A stretch of DNA of 45,211 bases from Gammaproteobacteria bacterium (lineage in GTDB: Bacteria > Pseudomonadota > Gammaproteobacteria > Pseudomonadales > JADFDG01), in assembly GCA_018262975.1 (NCBI GenBank), contig JADFDG010000004.1:1-45211 (forward strand). Reading direction: 5' to 3'. Numbering within the stretch: position 1 is the first letter of the stretch; each line of letters begins with the position of its first letter. The notes below the pieces were generated by a model. That model ran no database searches. It was not told where the DNA came from and saw only the letters and a program-made list of their open reading frames with translations. The position numbers and the translations under genes are program-made. Positions 1 to 7,545 of this stretch are shown here, in pieces.

Positions 1-233
1 GCATCACCCGCGAGATGATCCTGCGCCACAACGGCATGCTGGTCGGTCCGTTCGAACTGATCGACCAGGCCCATGCCCAGGCCGGCGCCACCGCGCGCTG
101 GCAGGCGGCCCTGCGCGACTTCTGGATCGCCGATGCGCAACTGGCCGCCGTACTGCAGGGCGCCGGCGACGACGCCGCGCCCACCGCCAACCCGACACCG
201 TCGCTGGCGCCGTCAGGCGCCGGCGCACACTGA
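1..233 (+). CDS. TolC-family outer-membrane efflux protein, C-terminal fragment
   Basis: This is the last ~77 codons of a gene that begins before the window; the frame is open from base 3 (ITREM...) to the TGA at 231-233. The stretch MLVGPFELIDQAHAQ followed by ARWQAALRDFWIADAQLAAV resembles the last periplasmic helix of TolC/CusC-type outer-membrane channels, where a helix with a regular R/D/W pattern precedes a low-complexity tail. The Ala/Pro/Thr-rich last 25 residues fit such a tail. The stop lies 10 bases before the ATG of the copper oxidase, so the two are probably co-transcribed in a copper-export operon. The family call rests on a short fragment and on context, so it is moderate. Confidence 0.55.
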   Translation, partial: ITREMILRHNGMLVGPFELIDQAHAQAGATARWQAALRDFWIADAQLAAVLQGAGDDAAPTANPTPSLAPSGAGAH

Positions 234-243
234 GGAATCCGCC

Positions 244-1611
244 ATGACTTCCCGTCGCCATTTCCTGGCCGGTGCCGTCGCCCTCGGCGCCGGGCTCGTT
301 TCGCGCGCGGCACTCGCCGCCGTGCCCGAGGCACCGGTCGCCGCGGGCGCTCTCACGCAAGTACCGGACGCGCCAAAGGACGGCCGCCCCTACAACCCGG
401 TCGTCACGCTCAACGGCTGGTCGCTGCCCTGGCGCATGAACCGCGGCGTGAAGGAGTTCCACCTGGTCGCCGAACCGGTGGTGCGCGAGATCGCCCCGGG
501 CATGACCGCCCGCCTGTGGGGCTACAACGGCCAGAGCCCCGGCCCGACCATCGAGTGCGTCGAAGGCGATCGCCTGCGCATCTTCGTCACCAACAAGCTG
601 CCCGAACACACCGCGGTGCACTGGCACGGCCTGCTGCTGCCCAACGGCATGGACGGCGTCGGCGGCCTCACCCAGGCGCAGATCCCGGTGGGCAAGACCT
701 TCGTCTACGAATTCGAGGCGACGAAATCCGGCACCTTCATGTACCACCCGCACGCCGACGAAATGGTGCAGATGGCCATGGGCATGATGGGCCTGTTCAT
801 CGTGCACCCGAAGAACGCGGACACGCGCCGCGTCGACCGCGACTACGCGTTCCTGCTGGCCGCCTATGACATCGATCCGGGCAGCTACGTGCCACGGGTG
901 AACACCATGACCGAGTTCAACATCTGGACGTGGAACTCACGGGTGTTCCCCGGCATCGACACGCTGGTGGCGCGCACCGGCGAGAAGGTGCGCATCCGCG
1001 TCGGCAACCTCACCATGACCAACCACCCGATCCACCTGCACGGCCACGTGTTCGAAGTGGCCGGGACCGATGGTGGCTGGGTGCCGAAGTCGGCGCGCTG
1101 GCCGGAAGTCACCACCGACGTAGCCGTGGGGCAGATGCGCGCGATCGAATTCGTGGCGGACGCGCCGGGCGACTGGGCATTCCACTGCCACAAGTCGCAC
1201 CACACCATGAACGCCATGGGCCACGCCGTGCCAAACCTGATCGGCGTGGAGCAGCGCGACCTGGCGAAGAAGATGCGCAAGCTGTTGCCCGGCTACACCA
1301 TGGCGATGGGCAGCACCGGCATGGCGGAAATGGGCGACATGCAGATGCCGCTGCCCGAAAACACCTTGCCGATGATGACCGGCCGCGGCCCGTTCGGACC
1401 GCTGGAAATGGGCGGCATGTTCACGGTGTTCAAGGTGCGCGACGACCAGCCGCGCGGGGATTACCGTGATCCCGGCTGGTACACGCACCCGGCGGGCACG
1501 GTGGCCTCCGAGTGGACGGGCGAGGTTCCCGAAGCAGCGAGCGCGGCAGGCGCCAGCGATGCCGCCGATACCGTGCAGGTGGTGAAGCCCGGCGGCCACG
1601 AGCACCACTGA
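244..1611 (+). CDS. Two-domain multicopper oxidase (periplasmic copper oxidase)
   Basis: A 455-aa protein that probably oxidises Cu(I) or phenolic substrates with O2 in the periplasm. It opens with a Tat-type leader (SRRHFLAGA, then a hydrophobic run to about residue 26). All four copper-ligand motifs are visible: HWHG at 126-129, HPH at 168-170, HPIHLHGH at 261-268 and HCHKSHH at 314-320. Only two cupredoxin domains fit (about 65-190 and 220-395); the type 1 Cys-His site is in the second, which would make it a two-domain oxidase rather than the three-domain CueO/CopA form. A Met-rich stretch at about 350-400 resembles copper-binding segments of CopA-like enzymes. The ATG is preceded by GAGGAA overlapping the upstream TolC-like stop. 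The true electron donor cannot be told from sequence. Confidence 0.85.
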   Translation: MTSRRHFLAGAVALGAGLVSRAALAAVPEAPVAAGALTQVPDAPKDGRPYNPVVTLNGWSLPWRMNRGVKEFHLVAEPVVREIAPGMTARLWGYNGQSPGPTIECVEGDRLRIFVTNKLPEHTAVHWHGLLLPNGMDGVGGLTQAQIPVGKTFVYEFEATKSGTFMYHPHADEMVQMAMGMMGLFIVHPKNADTRRVDRDYAFLLAAYDIDPGSYVPRVNTMTEFNIWTWNSRVFPGIDTLVARTGEKVRIRVGNLTMTNHPIHLHGHVFEVAGTDGGWVPKSARWPEVTTDVAVGQMRAIEFVADAPGDWAFHCHKSHHTMNAMGHAVPNLIGVEQRDLAKKMRKLLPGYTMAMGSTGMAEMGDMQMPLPENTLPMMTGRGPFGPLEMGGMFTVFKVRDDQPRGDYRDPGWYTHPAGTVASEWTGEVPEAASAAGASDAADTVQVVKPGGHEHH

Positions 1612-1749
1612 AGCGGCGCGCGTGGCGTTGCCTGCCGCCACTGCGCGCGGCAGGCAAACGCGACAGCCGTCTGGCCAGACACGACAGCGAACGACGGCGC
1701 CATACCGCGTATCACGACACGCCTTCCGACAAAGACGACACGGCCCGTG

Positions 1750-1773
1750 GGGATTTGATCCCGATCAAATCCC
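1750..1773. promoter_or_regulatory. 11-bp perfect inverted repeat upstream of the diiron gene
   Basis: The arms GGGATTTGATC and GATCAAATCCC are exact reverse complements separated by CC. They sit 58 bases before the GTG of the ferritin-like gene, in a 220-base gap after the copper oxidase. AT-rich arms stand out in this high-GC gap. It could be an operator, or a hairpin ending the copper-oxidase transcript, though no T-tract follows. Confidence 0.5.
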
Positions 1774-1831
1774 GCGCGCGGGGCGCCTGCCACCTTCGGG
1801 GTGACCGCCTCTCGCAACCAGGAGCCGCACC

Positions 1832-3022
1832 GTGAAGTTCAACACCATCCCCTACAGCCCCGAGCACGTCGCCCGCAACCACCGCATCGAGGCGCGCGTG
1901 AACACCGCCGTGCGCACCTTCGACGCCGTGATGGGCCGCCTCGGCCTGGGTGGCCGCAAGGGCTACTACAACGACGATGCCTACGAGTTCGAGGGTGGTG
2001 CCCGCGACGAGTTGCGCAAGAAGCACTACGACAAGAGCCTGCGCCTGCTGTGGAAGGCGGAGGAACACGCGGCGTGGTCGACGTTCGACGACGCCACCCG
2101 CGACGAACAGTTGCTGCTGTCGATGGCCGAGAAGGGCCTGACGCGCGGCGAGAAGGCGCAGCGCAAGCGCATCAACAGCGCAGAGTACAAGGCGTTCCTC
2201 AACAAGACCTACACGCCGAAGCAGAAGCAGGCCATCGTCAACATCCTGTCGATGATCGGCCACGGCGAGGCGTATGCCTGGATGGTGTCCTGCGAGCTGC
2301 TCAACGAGGTAAAGTCCACGGGCGGCCGCGCGGCGCTGACCATGCAGGTACTGGAGGAAGCCAAGCACTTCGTGGTGCTGCGCGAGCTGATCCAGGCCTT
2401 CGACATGCCGATCCCGCGCCTGAATGCCTGGGAGTACGTGTTGCTGGAGCGCACCTACAAGTCGAAGGGGCTGGAGAAGTTCTTCGGCATGAACGTGGTG
2501 GTGGAAGGCTTCGCGCTGTCCATCTTCGGCATGATGAGCACGCTGCCGGGCCTGGAGATCCTCAAGCTGTTCCACCGCGACGAATCGCGCCACACCGGCC
2601 TGCCGCACAACTATTTCGCGGAATTCCCGATGACCGCCTGGGAGCGACGCAACCCGCTGCGCGCGGCGCGCCGCCTGTCGCTGGTGCTGCCGGCGATCCC
2701 GGTCTTCTACCACATCGAGGCGGATCTCGCGGAACTGGGCATCGACACCTTCGAGTTCGGCGGCGCGCTGGCGCGCAAGGTCCTGAAACTCGCCGACCGC
2801 GTGGGCTTCGACGTGCTGGTGCCGACCGAGCCGCTGGCGAAACTGGTCAACAGGGCCTTCAACGAGTACTGCAAGGCCACCCGCCCGGATTTCACCGAAC
2901 GCAACTTCATGGAAGCGGAGACCACGCACGGCAAGGAGGAACTGGCGGTGGAGAAGGAAATCTTCCACCTCGACGATGCGCCGGCACCGAAGTCACGCAA
3001 GCGAGCCTCGGCAGCCGCCTGA
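1832..3022 (+). CDS. Ferritin-like diiron protein of unknown substrate
   Basis: A 396-aa protein with the ligand set of a four-helix ferritin-like diiron site: E146 (in GHGEA), E176-x-x-H179 (EEAKH), E225 (VVEGF) and E251-x-x-H254 (ESRH). The spacing of two helical pairs is that of diiron oxygenases, acyl-ACP desaturase-like proteins and R2-like oxidases. The specific reaction is not recognisable. The C-terminus is a basic tail (KSRKRASAAA). A GTG start is chosen because GGAG lies 8 bases upstream (1821-1824); no better ATG exists. It stands alone between the copper oxidase and a convergent thiolase, so its partner electron donor is not evident here. Possible roles are hydroxylation or desaturation of a lipid. 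Confidence 0.75.
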   Translation: MKFNTIPYSPEHVARNHRIEARVNTAVRTFDAVMGRLGLGGRKGYYNDDAYEFEGGARDELRKKHYDKSLRLLWKAEEHAAWSTFDDATRDEQLLLSMAEKGLTRGEKAQRKRINSAEYKAFLNKTYTPKQKQAIVNILSMIGHGEAYAWMVSCELLNEVKSTGGRAALTMQVLEEAKHFVVLRELIQAFDMPIPRLNAWEYVLLERTYKSKGLEKFFGMNVVVEGFALSIFGMMSTLPGLEILKLFHRDESRHTGLPHNYFAEFPMTAWERRNPLRAARRLSLVLPAIPVFYHIEADLAELGIDTFEFGGALARKVLKLADRVGFDVLVPTEPLAKLVNRAFNEYCKATRPDFTERNFMEAETTHGKEELAVEKEIFHLDDAPAPKSRKRASAAA

Positions 3023-3035
3023 CGCTCACCCGGAT

Positions 3036-3104
3036 GTAGCGAGGGGGCCATGCCCCCGACCGCTTCTTGACGAAAAGCGATCGGGAGCATGGCCCCCTCA
3101 CTAC
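3036..3104. repeat. REP-like inverted pair, locus 1
   Basis: Two 24-bp units in head-to-head inversion: 3036-3059 begins with GTAG and holds GGGGGCCATGCCCCC; 3081-3104 is its inverse, with one change (GGGAGC). Together they can fold into a long stem with a 21-base loop. It fills the gap between the convergent diiron and thiolase genes and may end both transcripts. Confidence 0.9.
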
Positions 3105-3114
3105 GGACGTTGGC

Positions 3115-4302
3115 TTACAGGCAGCTCTCGATGATCGTCGCGTTGGCCGTACCCAGGCCCTCGCAGATCGTCAGCAGGCCGTACTTGCCCTTGCGGCGGC
3201 GAAGCTCGTAGGCCAGCGTGCCGATCAGCTTGGCACCGGTGGCGCCCAGCGGGTGGCCCAGCGCCTGCGCGCCGCCGTTGACGTTGAGCTTGTTGATGTC
3301 GGCACCGATGGCCTTGGCCCAGGCCAGCGGCACCGAACCAAACGCTTCGTTTACCTCGTACAGGTCGATGTCTTCGATCTTCAGACCGGTCTGCTTGAGG
3401 ATTTTCTGGGTGGCCGGGATCGGGCCTTCCAGCACCATGGTCGGGTCGGAACCAACCACACTCATCGCGTGGATGCGGGCGATCGGCTTGAGGCCGGCGG
3501 CCTTCATCGCGCGCTCGCTCATCATCAGCACCGCGGCGGAGCCGTCGCAGATCTGGCTGGCGGTGCCGGCGGTGATCACGCCGCCCGGGACCAGCGGCTG
3601 CAGCGCGGCAGTCGCTTCAAGCGTGGCGTTGAAGCGCAGGCCCTCGTCCATTTCGTGGCGCACGATCTTCTTCACGCCTTCCAGTTCGAGTTCAACGTCG
3701 AACTTGACCAGTTCCTCCTCGAAGCGGCCGGCCTCGTAGGCGGCTTTGCCCTTCATGTGGCTCTGCCACGCGAAGTGGTCGAGTTCCTCACGCGTCACGC
3801 CGTACTTCTTCGCCATGCGCTCGGCGCCCTCGAACTGGCTGAACTCGCAGCCCGGGTAGCGTGCGCGGATCTGCACCGAGTCGAACGGGTTGCCCATGCC
3901 GGCCTTCTCGGCCACGTCCTTGGCGGACAGGATCGGCACCTGGCTCATCACTTCCACGCCGCCGGCGATGATCACGTCCTGGGTGCCGGACATGATCGCC
4001 TGCGCGGCAAAGTGCACCGACTGCTGCGAGGAACCGCACTGGCGGTCAATGGACACGCCCGGCACCGATTCCGGCAGGCGCGACGCGAGGATCGAGGTGC
4101 GCGCGATGTTGAAGGTCTGCGGGCCGATCTGGCTGACGCAGCCGTAGATCACGTCGTCGACGCTGGCCGGGTCGATCTTCGTGCGGTCGAGCAGCGCATC
4201 GATCACCTTCGCGCCGAGGTCGGCCGGGTGCATCTTCGACAGGCGGCCATTGCGGCGGCCACCCGGGGTACGGACGGCGTCAACGATATAGGCGTAGGTC
4301 AC
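3115..4302 (-). CDS. Thiolase family acetyl-CoA acyltransferase
   Basis: A 395-aa thiolase that would cleave 3-ketoacyl-CoA with CoA or condense two acyl-CoAs in the cytoplasm. The nucleophile is C89 in RQCGSSQQS; later motifs are YEVNEAFGSV, NGGAQALGHPLGATGAK (catalytic His) and CEGLGTANA with the second Cys. That last block departs from the common CGGGG form, as in the FadI/acetyl-CoA acetyltransferase-like subgroup used in lipid or steroid breakdown. The start is GTG at 4302 with AAGGAG about 8 bases upstream. It lies downstream of the dehydratase-like gene on the same strand, with a repeat pair in between, so the two may be co-transcribed. The substrate chain length is not readable from sequence. 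Confidence 0.92.
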   Translation of the reverse strand: MTYAYIVDAVRTPGGRRNGRLSKMHPADLGAKVIDALLDRTKIDPASVDDVIYGCVSQIGPQTFNIARTSILASRLPESVPGVSIDRQCGSSQQSVHFAAQAIMSGTQDVIIAGGVEVMSQVPILSAKDVAEKAGMGNPFDSVQIRARYPGCEFSQFEGAERMAKKYGVTREELDHFAWQSHMKGKAAYEAGRFEEELVKFDVELELEGVKKIVRHEMDEGLRFNATLEATAALQPLVPGGVITAGTASQICDGSAAVLMMSERAMKAAGLKPIARIHAMSVVGSDPTMVLEGPIPATQKILKQTGLKIEDIDLYEVNEAFGSVPLAWAKAIGADINKLNVNGGAQALGHPLGATGAKLIGTLAYELRRRKGKYGLLTICEGLGTANATIIESCL

Positions 4303-4320
4303 TTCTTGTCTCCTTCATGG

Positions 4321-4379
4321 TCGGGGGCATGGCCCCCTCGCTACAGTTGGTCTTCGTAGAGAGGGGGCCATACCCCCGA
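4321..4379. repeat. REP-like inverted pair, locus 2 (foot-to-foot)
   Basis: Unit 4321-4344 is in the inverse orientation and ends in CTAC; unit 4356-4379 starts with GTAG and has one change (CCATACCCCC). The feet face each other across 11 bases, the opposite order to most loci here, but the arms still pair. It lies between two same-strand genes, only 18 bases before the thiolase start, so it is inside their shared transcript if they form an operon. Confidence 0.9.
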
Positions 4380-4394
4380 TAAATCAACAAAAAA

Positions 4395-5909
4395 TCACGA
4401 CTCCTGCTTGATGCCCGCCAAGCGGCGCGCATACCACTTCTTCTTCTCCACATCCATCTGGCGCTGGATCTGGATGCGCTGCGCCTGCGGCGAACCGGCG
4501 CCGTGCATGGACTCGGTGAGGTAGCCGACGGCGTTGCGGCCAAGCGTCATGTTCTCGATCAGGCGCAGCATGCGCACGCGCGTCTCGGTGGGCACGTTGC
4601 TGACGCCCTTCAGGTACTTCTCGAGGATCGGGCCGGCTTCCTCGTGGTTGAAGTCCTGCTCGCTCGGCAGCGTCACCATGATGCCGCCGGCGATGTCCTG
4701 CGCCAGGCGCGCGATCTCGTAGGGGAAGCGGGTGACGTTGTGCTTGCAGACGTTGGCCAGCATCGAATCGTTCATGAAGATGCCGCTCGGCAACTTCTTA
4801 GCGGAATAGGACGAGGCGATGCCCGACGAGAAAATGGTCTCGTTCAGGTGCGTCATCTCGACCAGCTTGTCCTTGATGTGCGAGACCTTCTCCACGCCGT
4901 TGTACTCAGCGACCGCCGCGGCGGCACCGACCATCACGTCGCCCAGGCCCGTCTTGCACACGTAGGAAGCGCGGTGGTACGAGGTGAAGCGCGCCACCAT
5001 CTCCTGCGCGAACTCGTACTCGCCGTCCATGAAAACGTGCTCGTACGGGATGAACACGTGGTCGAACACGGTGAGCGTTTCCTGGCCGCCGTACTCGGCG
5101 TTGCCCACGTCGATGTTGCCGCCTTCCAGCGCGCGCGTGTCGCAGCTCTGGCGGCCGTAGATGTAGGTGATGCCCTCCGCGTCGGCCGGCACCGCACCGA
5201 CCACCGCCCAGTCCTTGTCCTCGGGGCCGAGGTTCATGGTCGGCATCACGAAGATCCAGTGCGAGTTCAGGCCGCCGGTCATGTGCGCCTTGGCGCCGGT
5301 GACGAAGATGCCCTTGTCGTTGCGGCCGGTGATGCGCAGGAACAGGTCCGGGTCGGCCTGCTCGTGCGGGCGCTTGGAGCGGTCGCCCTTCGGGTCGGTC
5401 ATGCCGGCGCCGATGATGATGTTGTTGGCCTGCGCCTTCTTCAGGAAGTCGAGGAAGCGCGCGTGGTACGGGGTCTTGTGCTTCTGGTCGATGTCATACG
5501 TGATCGAGTGCATCACGCTGATGGTGTCGAGGCCGGCGCAGCGCTGGAAGCAGGTGCCGGTGAGCTGGCCCATGCGGCGCTGCATCTTGTTCTTCTGCAC
5601 GAGGTCCTCGGGCGACTCGACGATGTGCAGGAAGCGGTTCACGCGCGCATTGATCAGCGGCGAGTGCGCGGTGGCCAGCTCCGGGTCCTCGATGGCGAGG
5701 TCGTAGGTCTGGCGCAGCGCGTTCATCGACGGGCGGATCAGCGGGTTGTCCACCGGGTTCGGCTCTTCCTTGCCGAACAGGAACAGCTTCAGCGGGCGGC
5801 CGCGCAGCGAATTCAGGTAGTCCTCACCGGTCTTGATGGGCTTGAAGCGGGACCAGCGCTCGGCGGCGGTCTCGAGCTTGCGGGGGGGGACGGGCTGCCT
5901 GGCGTTCAT
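4395..5909 (-). CDS. 4-hydroxybutyryl-CoA dehydratase / 4-HPA 3-hydroxylase family flavoprotein
   Basis: A 504-aa protein of the acyl-CoA-dehydrogenase-like fold family that includes 4-hydroxybutyryl-CoA dehydratase/vinylacetyl-CoA isomerase (AbfD) and 4-hydroxyphenylacetate 3-monooxygenase. It carries C120-x-x-x-C124 (GTCFQRCAGLD) and H312...C318 (YHRASYVC), which match in order the four [4Fe-4S] ligands of AbfD (Cys99, Cys103, His292, Cys299). This favours the dehydratase/isomerase branch over the monooxygenase branch, which lacks them. The His-Cys distance is 6 here against 7 in AbfD. An HMTGGLNSHW motif near 209-218 fits the flavin/substrate region. The start ATG 5909 has AGGTG upstream; an in-frame GTG lies 12 bases earlier. 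A thiolase follows on the same strand. The true substrate is unknown. Confidence 0.8.
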   Translation of the reverse strand: MNARQPVPPRKLETAAERWSRFKPIKTGEDYLNSLRGRPLKLFLFGKEEPNPVDNPLIRPSMNALRQTYDLAIEDPELATAHSPLINARVNRFLHIVESPEDLVQKNKMQRRMGQLTGTCFQRCAGLDTISVMHSITYDIDQKHKTPYHARFLDFLKKAQANNIIIGAGMTDPKGDRSKRPHEQADPDLFLRITGRNDKGIFVTGAKAHMTGGLNSHWIFVMPTMNLGPEDKDWAVVGAVPADAEGITYIYGRQSCDTRALEGGNIDVGNAEYGGQETLTVFDHVFIPYEHVFMDGEYEFAQEMVARFTSYHRASYVCKTGLGDVMVGAAAAVAEYNGVEKVSHIKDKLVEMTHLNETIFSSGIASSYSAKKLPSGIFMNDSMLANVCKHNVTRFPYEIARLAQDIAGGIMVTLPSEQDFNHEEAGPILEKYLKGVSNVPTETRVRMLRLIENMTLGRNAVGYLTESMHGAGSPQAQRIQIQRQMDVEKKKWYARRLAGIKQES

Positions 5910-6245
5910 GGCGGTCACCTGCTGGAGGGCTACGGGGGCGCGGGCGTGACCCGCGGGTCGGGATGTGGATGCTAACGGGTCAGGCGCCCCGGGCCAATGA
6001 CGGCAGGTGACAGCGTGTATACCCGGGGGCTGGCCACGGCATGGGCGGCCGCGCTGCCAGAAGATGAGGCACGGATGACCGCCATGCACCTTGCCGGTGC
6101 AACCAACCTGACAAATCCTGTTCACGCGCCGGCATTGTTCTTGCTTCTTACTGACGCGCCGTCGCCTGCCCGTGACGGGAGGACGCCATGCAACGCCGGC
6201 CGGGATGCCGGACAGACCCGATCCCCGTACCGGAGACATCCCGAC
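5910..6245. other. Divergent intergenic region, 336 bases
   Basis: This gap separates the divergent dehydratase-like and EAL genes and should hold both promoters. The frame upstream of the EAL start stays open back to 5997, but its translation is low-complexity, has no domain match I recognise, and there is a good ribosome site for the later GTG. I see no convincing promoter pair or riboswitch. A partial operator-like palindrome at 5947-5960 is listed separately. Confidence 0.5.
5947..5960. promoter_or_regulatory. Weak match to the TGACC-N4-GGTCA operator
   Basis: TGACCCGCGGGTCG has both half-sites at the same spacing as the operators near 24.5, 41.2 and 43.2 kb, with one mismatch in the last base. 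It sits 38 bases upstream of the dehydratase-like ATG. In such GC-rich sequence a match this size can arise by chance, so it is only a candidate. Confidence 0.2.
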
Positions 6246-7460
6246 GTGAACCACCCCTTCAGCCTCGTGCCCCCCGAACTCATCGCCCGGACCGATGGCA
6301 TCGCCCATGGCCGCTTCCGCGAGTTCACCTGCCGCAGCGCGTTCCAGCCCATCGTCAGCCCGGCACTGATGCGCATGGTCGGCATGGAGGCGCTGCTGCG
6401 CATCGACCGGGATGGCGCACCCGCGGACACCGGTATCTTTTTCGACGGCCTGGCCGGCAACGATGCCGTGGACGCCTGCCGCCTGGCGCGGGCACTGCAC
6501 ATCCTCAACCTGCCGCTCACCGAACGCGAGAACGAGTGGCTGTTCGTCAACGTGCACCCGGAATCCATCCGCCAGCGCCGCGTGTCGGCCGCGACAATGG
6601 TCACGGAACTGGCCTCCTACGGACTGGCGCCGCAGCGGCTGGTGCTGGAAATCGTGGAGAGCGCACCGCTGGCCGACGACGAACTGGCCGACTTCGTTGC
6701 CGAGTACCGCGATGCCGGTTTCCGCATTGCCATCGATGATTTCGGTGCGGGAGCGTCCAACTACGACCGCGTGCTCAACGTGCACCCCGACATCATCAAG
6801 CTCGACCGCACGCTGATCGCCAACGCCGCGGCGTCCACCCGCGCGCGCCGGTTGTTCCCGCACATGGTGGCGCTGTTGCGCGAGGCCGGCTCGCTGGTGC
6901 TGGTGGAAGGCATCGAGACCGAGGAACAGGCACACATTGCCGTCGATGCCGACGCGGAACTGCTGCAGGGCTGGTATTTCGGCCGGCCGGCCACGCAACT
7001 GTCCGACACGGAGGAATTGCAGGGGCGCATCGGCAAACTGATGGGACGCCCCGGCGCAACGCGGTTGCGCAACGATTCCGAACGCTTCCGCGGGCGCTTC
7101 CTCGACGCCTGGAGCGCATTCCGCAACGGCACGCCGCTGGACGTCATCGCACAGGGCATCCTCGAGCCGCAGGTGACGCGCCTGTACGCCATCGACAACG
7201 CCGGGTACCAGATCGGCGACACTGCCTTCACCCGCCACGCGCTGCGCGGTGTCAGCCACCCGCTGTCGGATTCCACGGGCGCCTGCTGGGCGCGCCGCCA
7301 CTATTTCCGCCACGCCATGGAGCAGCCGGGGCGCATCCAGCTGACGCGCCCCTACCTGTCACTCACCGAGCAGCGACTGTGCGCCACGTTCTCCTGCGCC
7401 ACCTCGCATCCGCAATACGGCCAGTGCGTGGTGTGCATGGACGTGCTGGTGGACGGCTGA
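6246..7460 (+). CDS. EAL-domain cyclic-di-GMP phosphodiesterase with C-terminal sensor-like domain
   Basis: A 404-aa cytoplasmic protein without membrane segments. The EAL domain (about residues 20-255) retains the expected catalytic signatures: EALLR, N in FVNVHPES, E in LVLEIVES, DDFGAG, K in IIKLDR, E in LVEGIETEEQ and Q in LLQGWYFGRP, so it should hydrolyse c-di-GMP. The last ~130 residues (WARRHYFRHAM, then RPYLSLTEQRLCATFSC) look like a Cache/YkuI-C type ligand-sensing domain, which would control the activity. Two Cys pairs near the end (C...C and CVVC) could be redox-active. GTG 6246 is chosen because GGAGA lies 9 bases upstream; the open frame extends further but is not convincing. 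Confidence 0.85.
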   Translation: MNHPFSLVPPELIARTDGIAHGRFREFTCRSAFQPIVSPALMRMVGMEALLRIDRDGAPADTGIFFDGLAGNDAVDACRLARALHILNLPLTERENEWLFVNVHPESIRQRRVSAATMVTELASYGLAPQRLVLEIVESAPLADDELADFVAEYRDAGFRIAIDDFGAGASNYDRVLNVHPDIIKLDRTLIANAAASTRARRLFPHMVALLREAGSLVLVEGIETEEQAHIAVDADAELLQGWYFGRPATQLSDTEELQGRIGKLMGRPGATRLRNDSERFRGRFLDAWSAFRNGTPLDVIAQGILEPQVTRLYAIDNAGYQIGDTAFTRHALRGVSHPLSDSTGACWARRHYFRHAMEQPGRIQLTRPYLSLTEQRLCATFSCATSHPQYGQCVVCMDVLVDG

Positions 7461-7475
7461 CACCATCGCGCCCAT

Positions 7476-7533
7476 GTAGAGAGGGGGCCATGCCCCCGAC
7501 CAACGCCAATCGGGGGCATGGCCCTCTCTCCAC
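7476..7533. repeat. REP-like inverted pair, locus 3
   Basis: Unit 7476-7499 is canonical with GTAG foot; its partner 7510-7533 is inverted with two changes, ending CCAC instead of CTAC. The loop is 10 bases. It lies between the convergent EAL and racemase genes, 16 bases after the first stop and 12 before the second. Confidence 0.9.
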
Positions 7534-7545
7534 GGACAAGTGCGG

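Noticed and set aside
1712-2968. Long antisense frames opposite the diiron gene and other real genes
   Set aside because: High-GC third positions create long open frames on the opposite strand. They show no motifs, and the sense proteins are clearly conserved types.
5997-6245. N-terminal extension of the EAL gene
   Set aside because: The extra 83 codons have no domain pattern, and GTG 6246 has a ribosome site at good spacing.
5910-6245. c-di-GMP riboswitch upstream of the EAL gene
   Set aside because: The conserved GEMM core and paired elements are not present in the region.
4395-7313. A 972-codon minus-strand frame through the dehydratase-like and EAL loci
   Set aside because: Only the 504-codon end matches a known family. 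The upstream half is antisense to the EAL gene and low in sensible composition.
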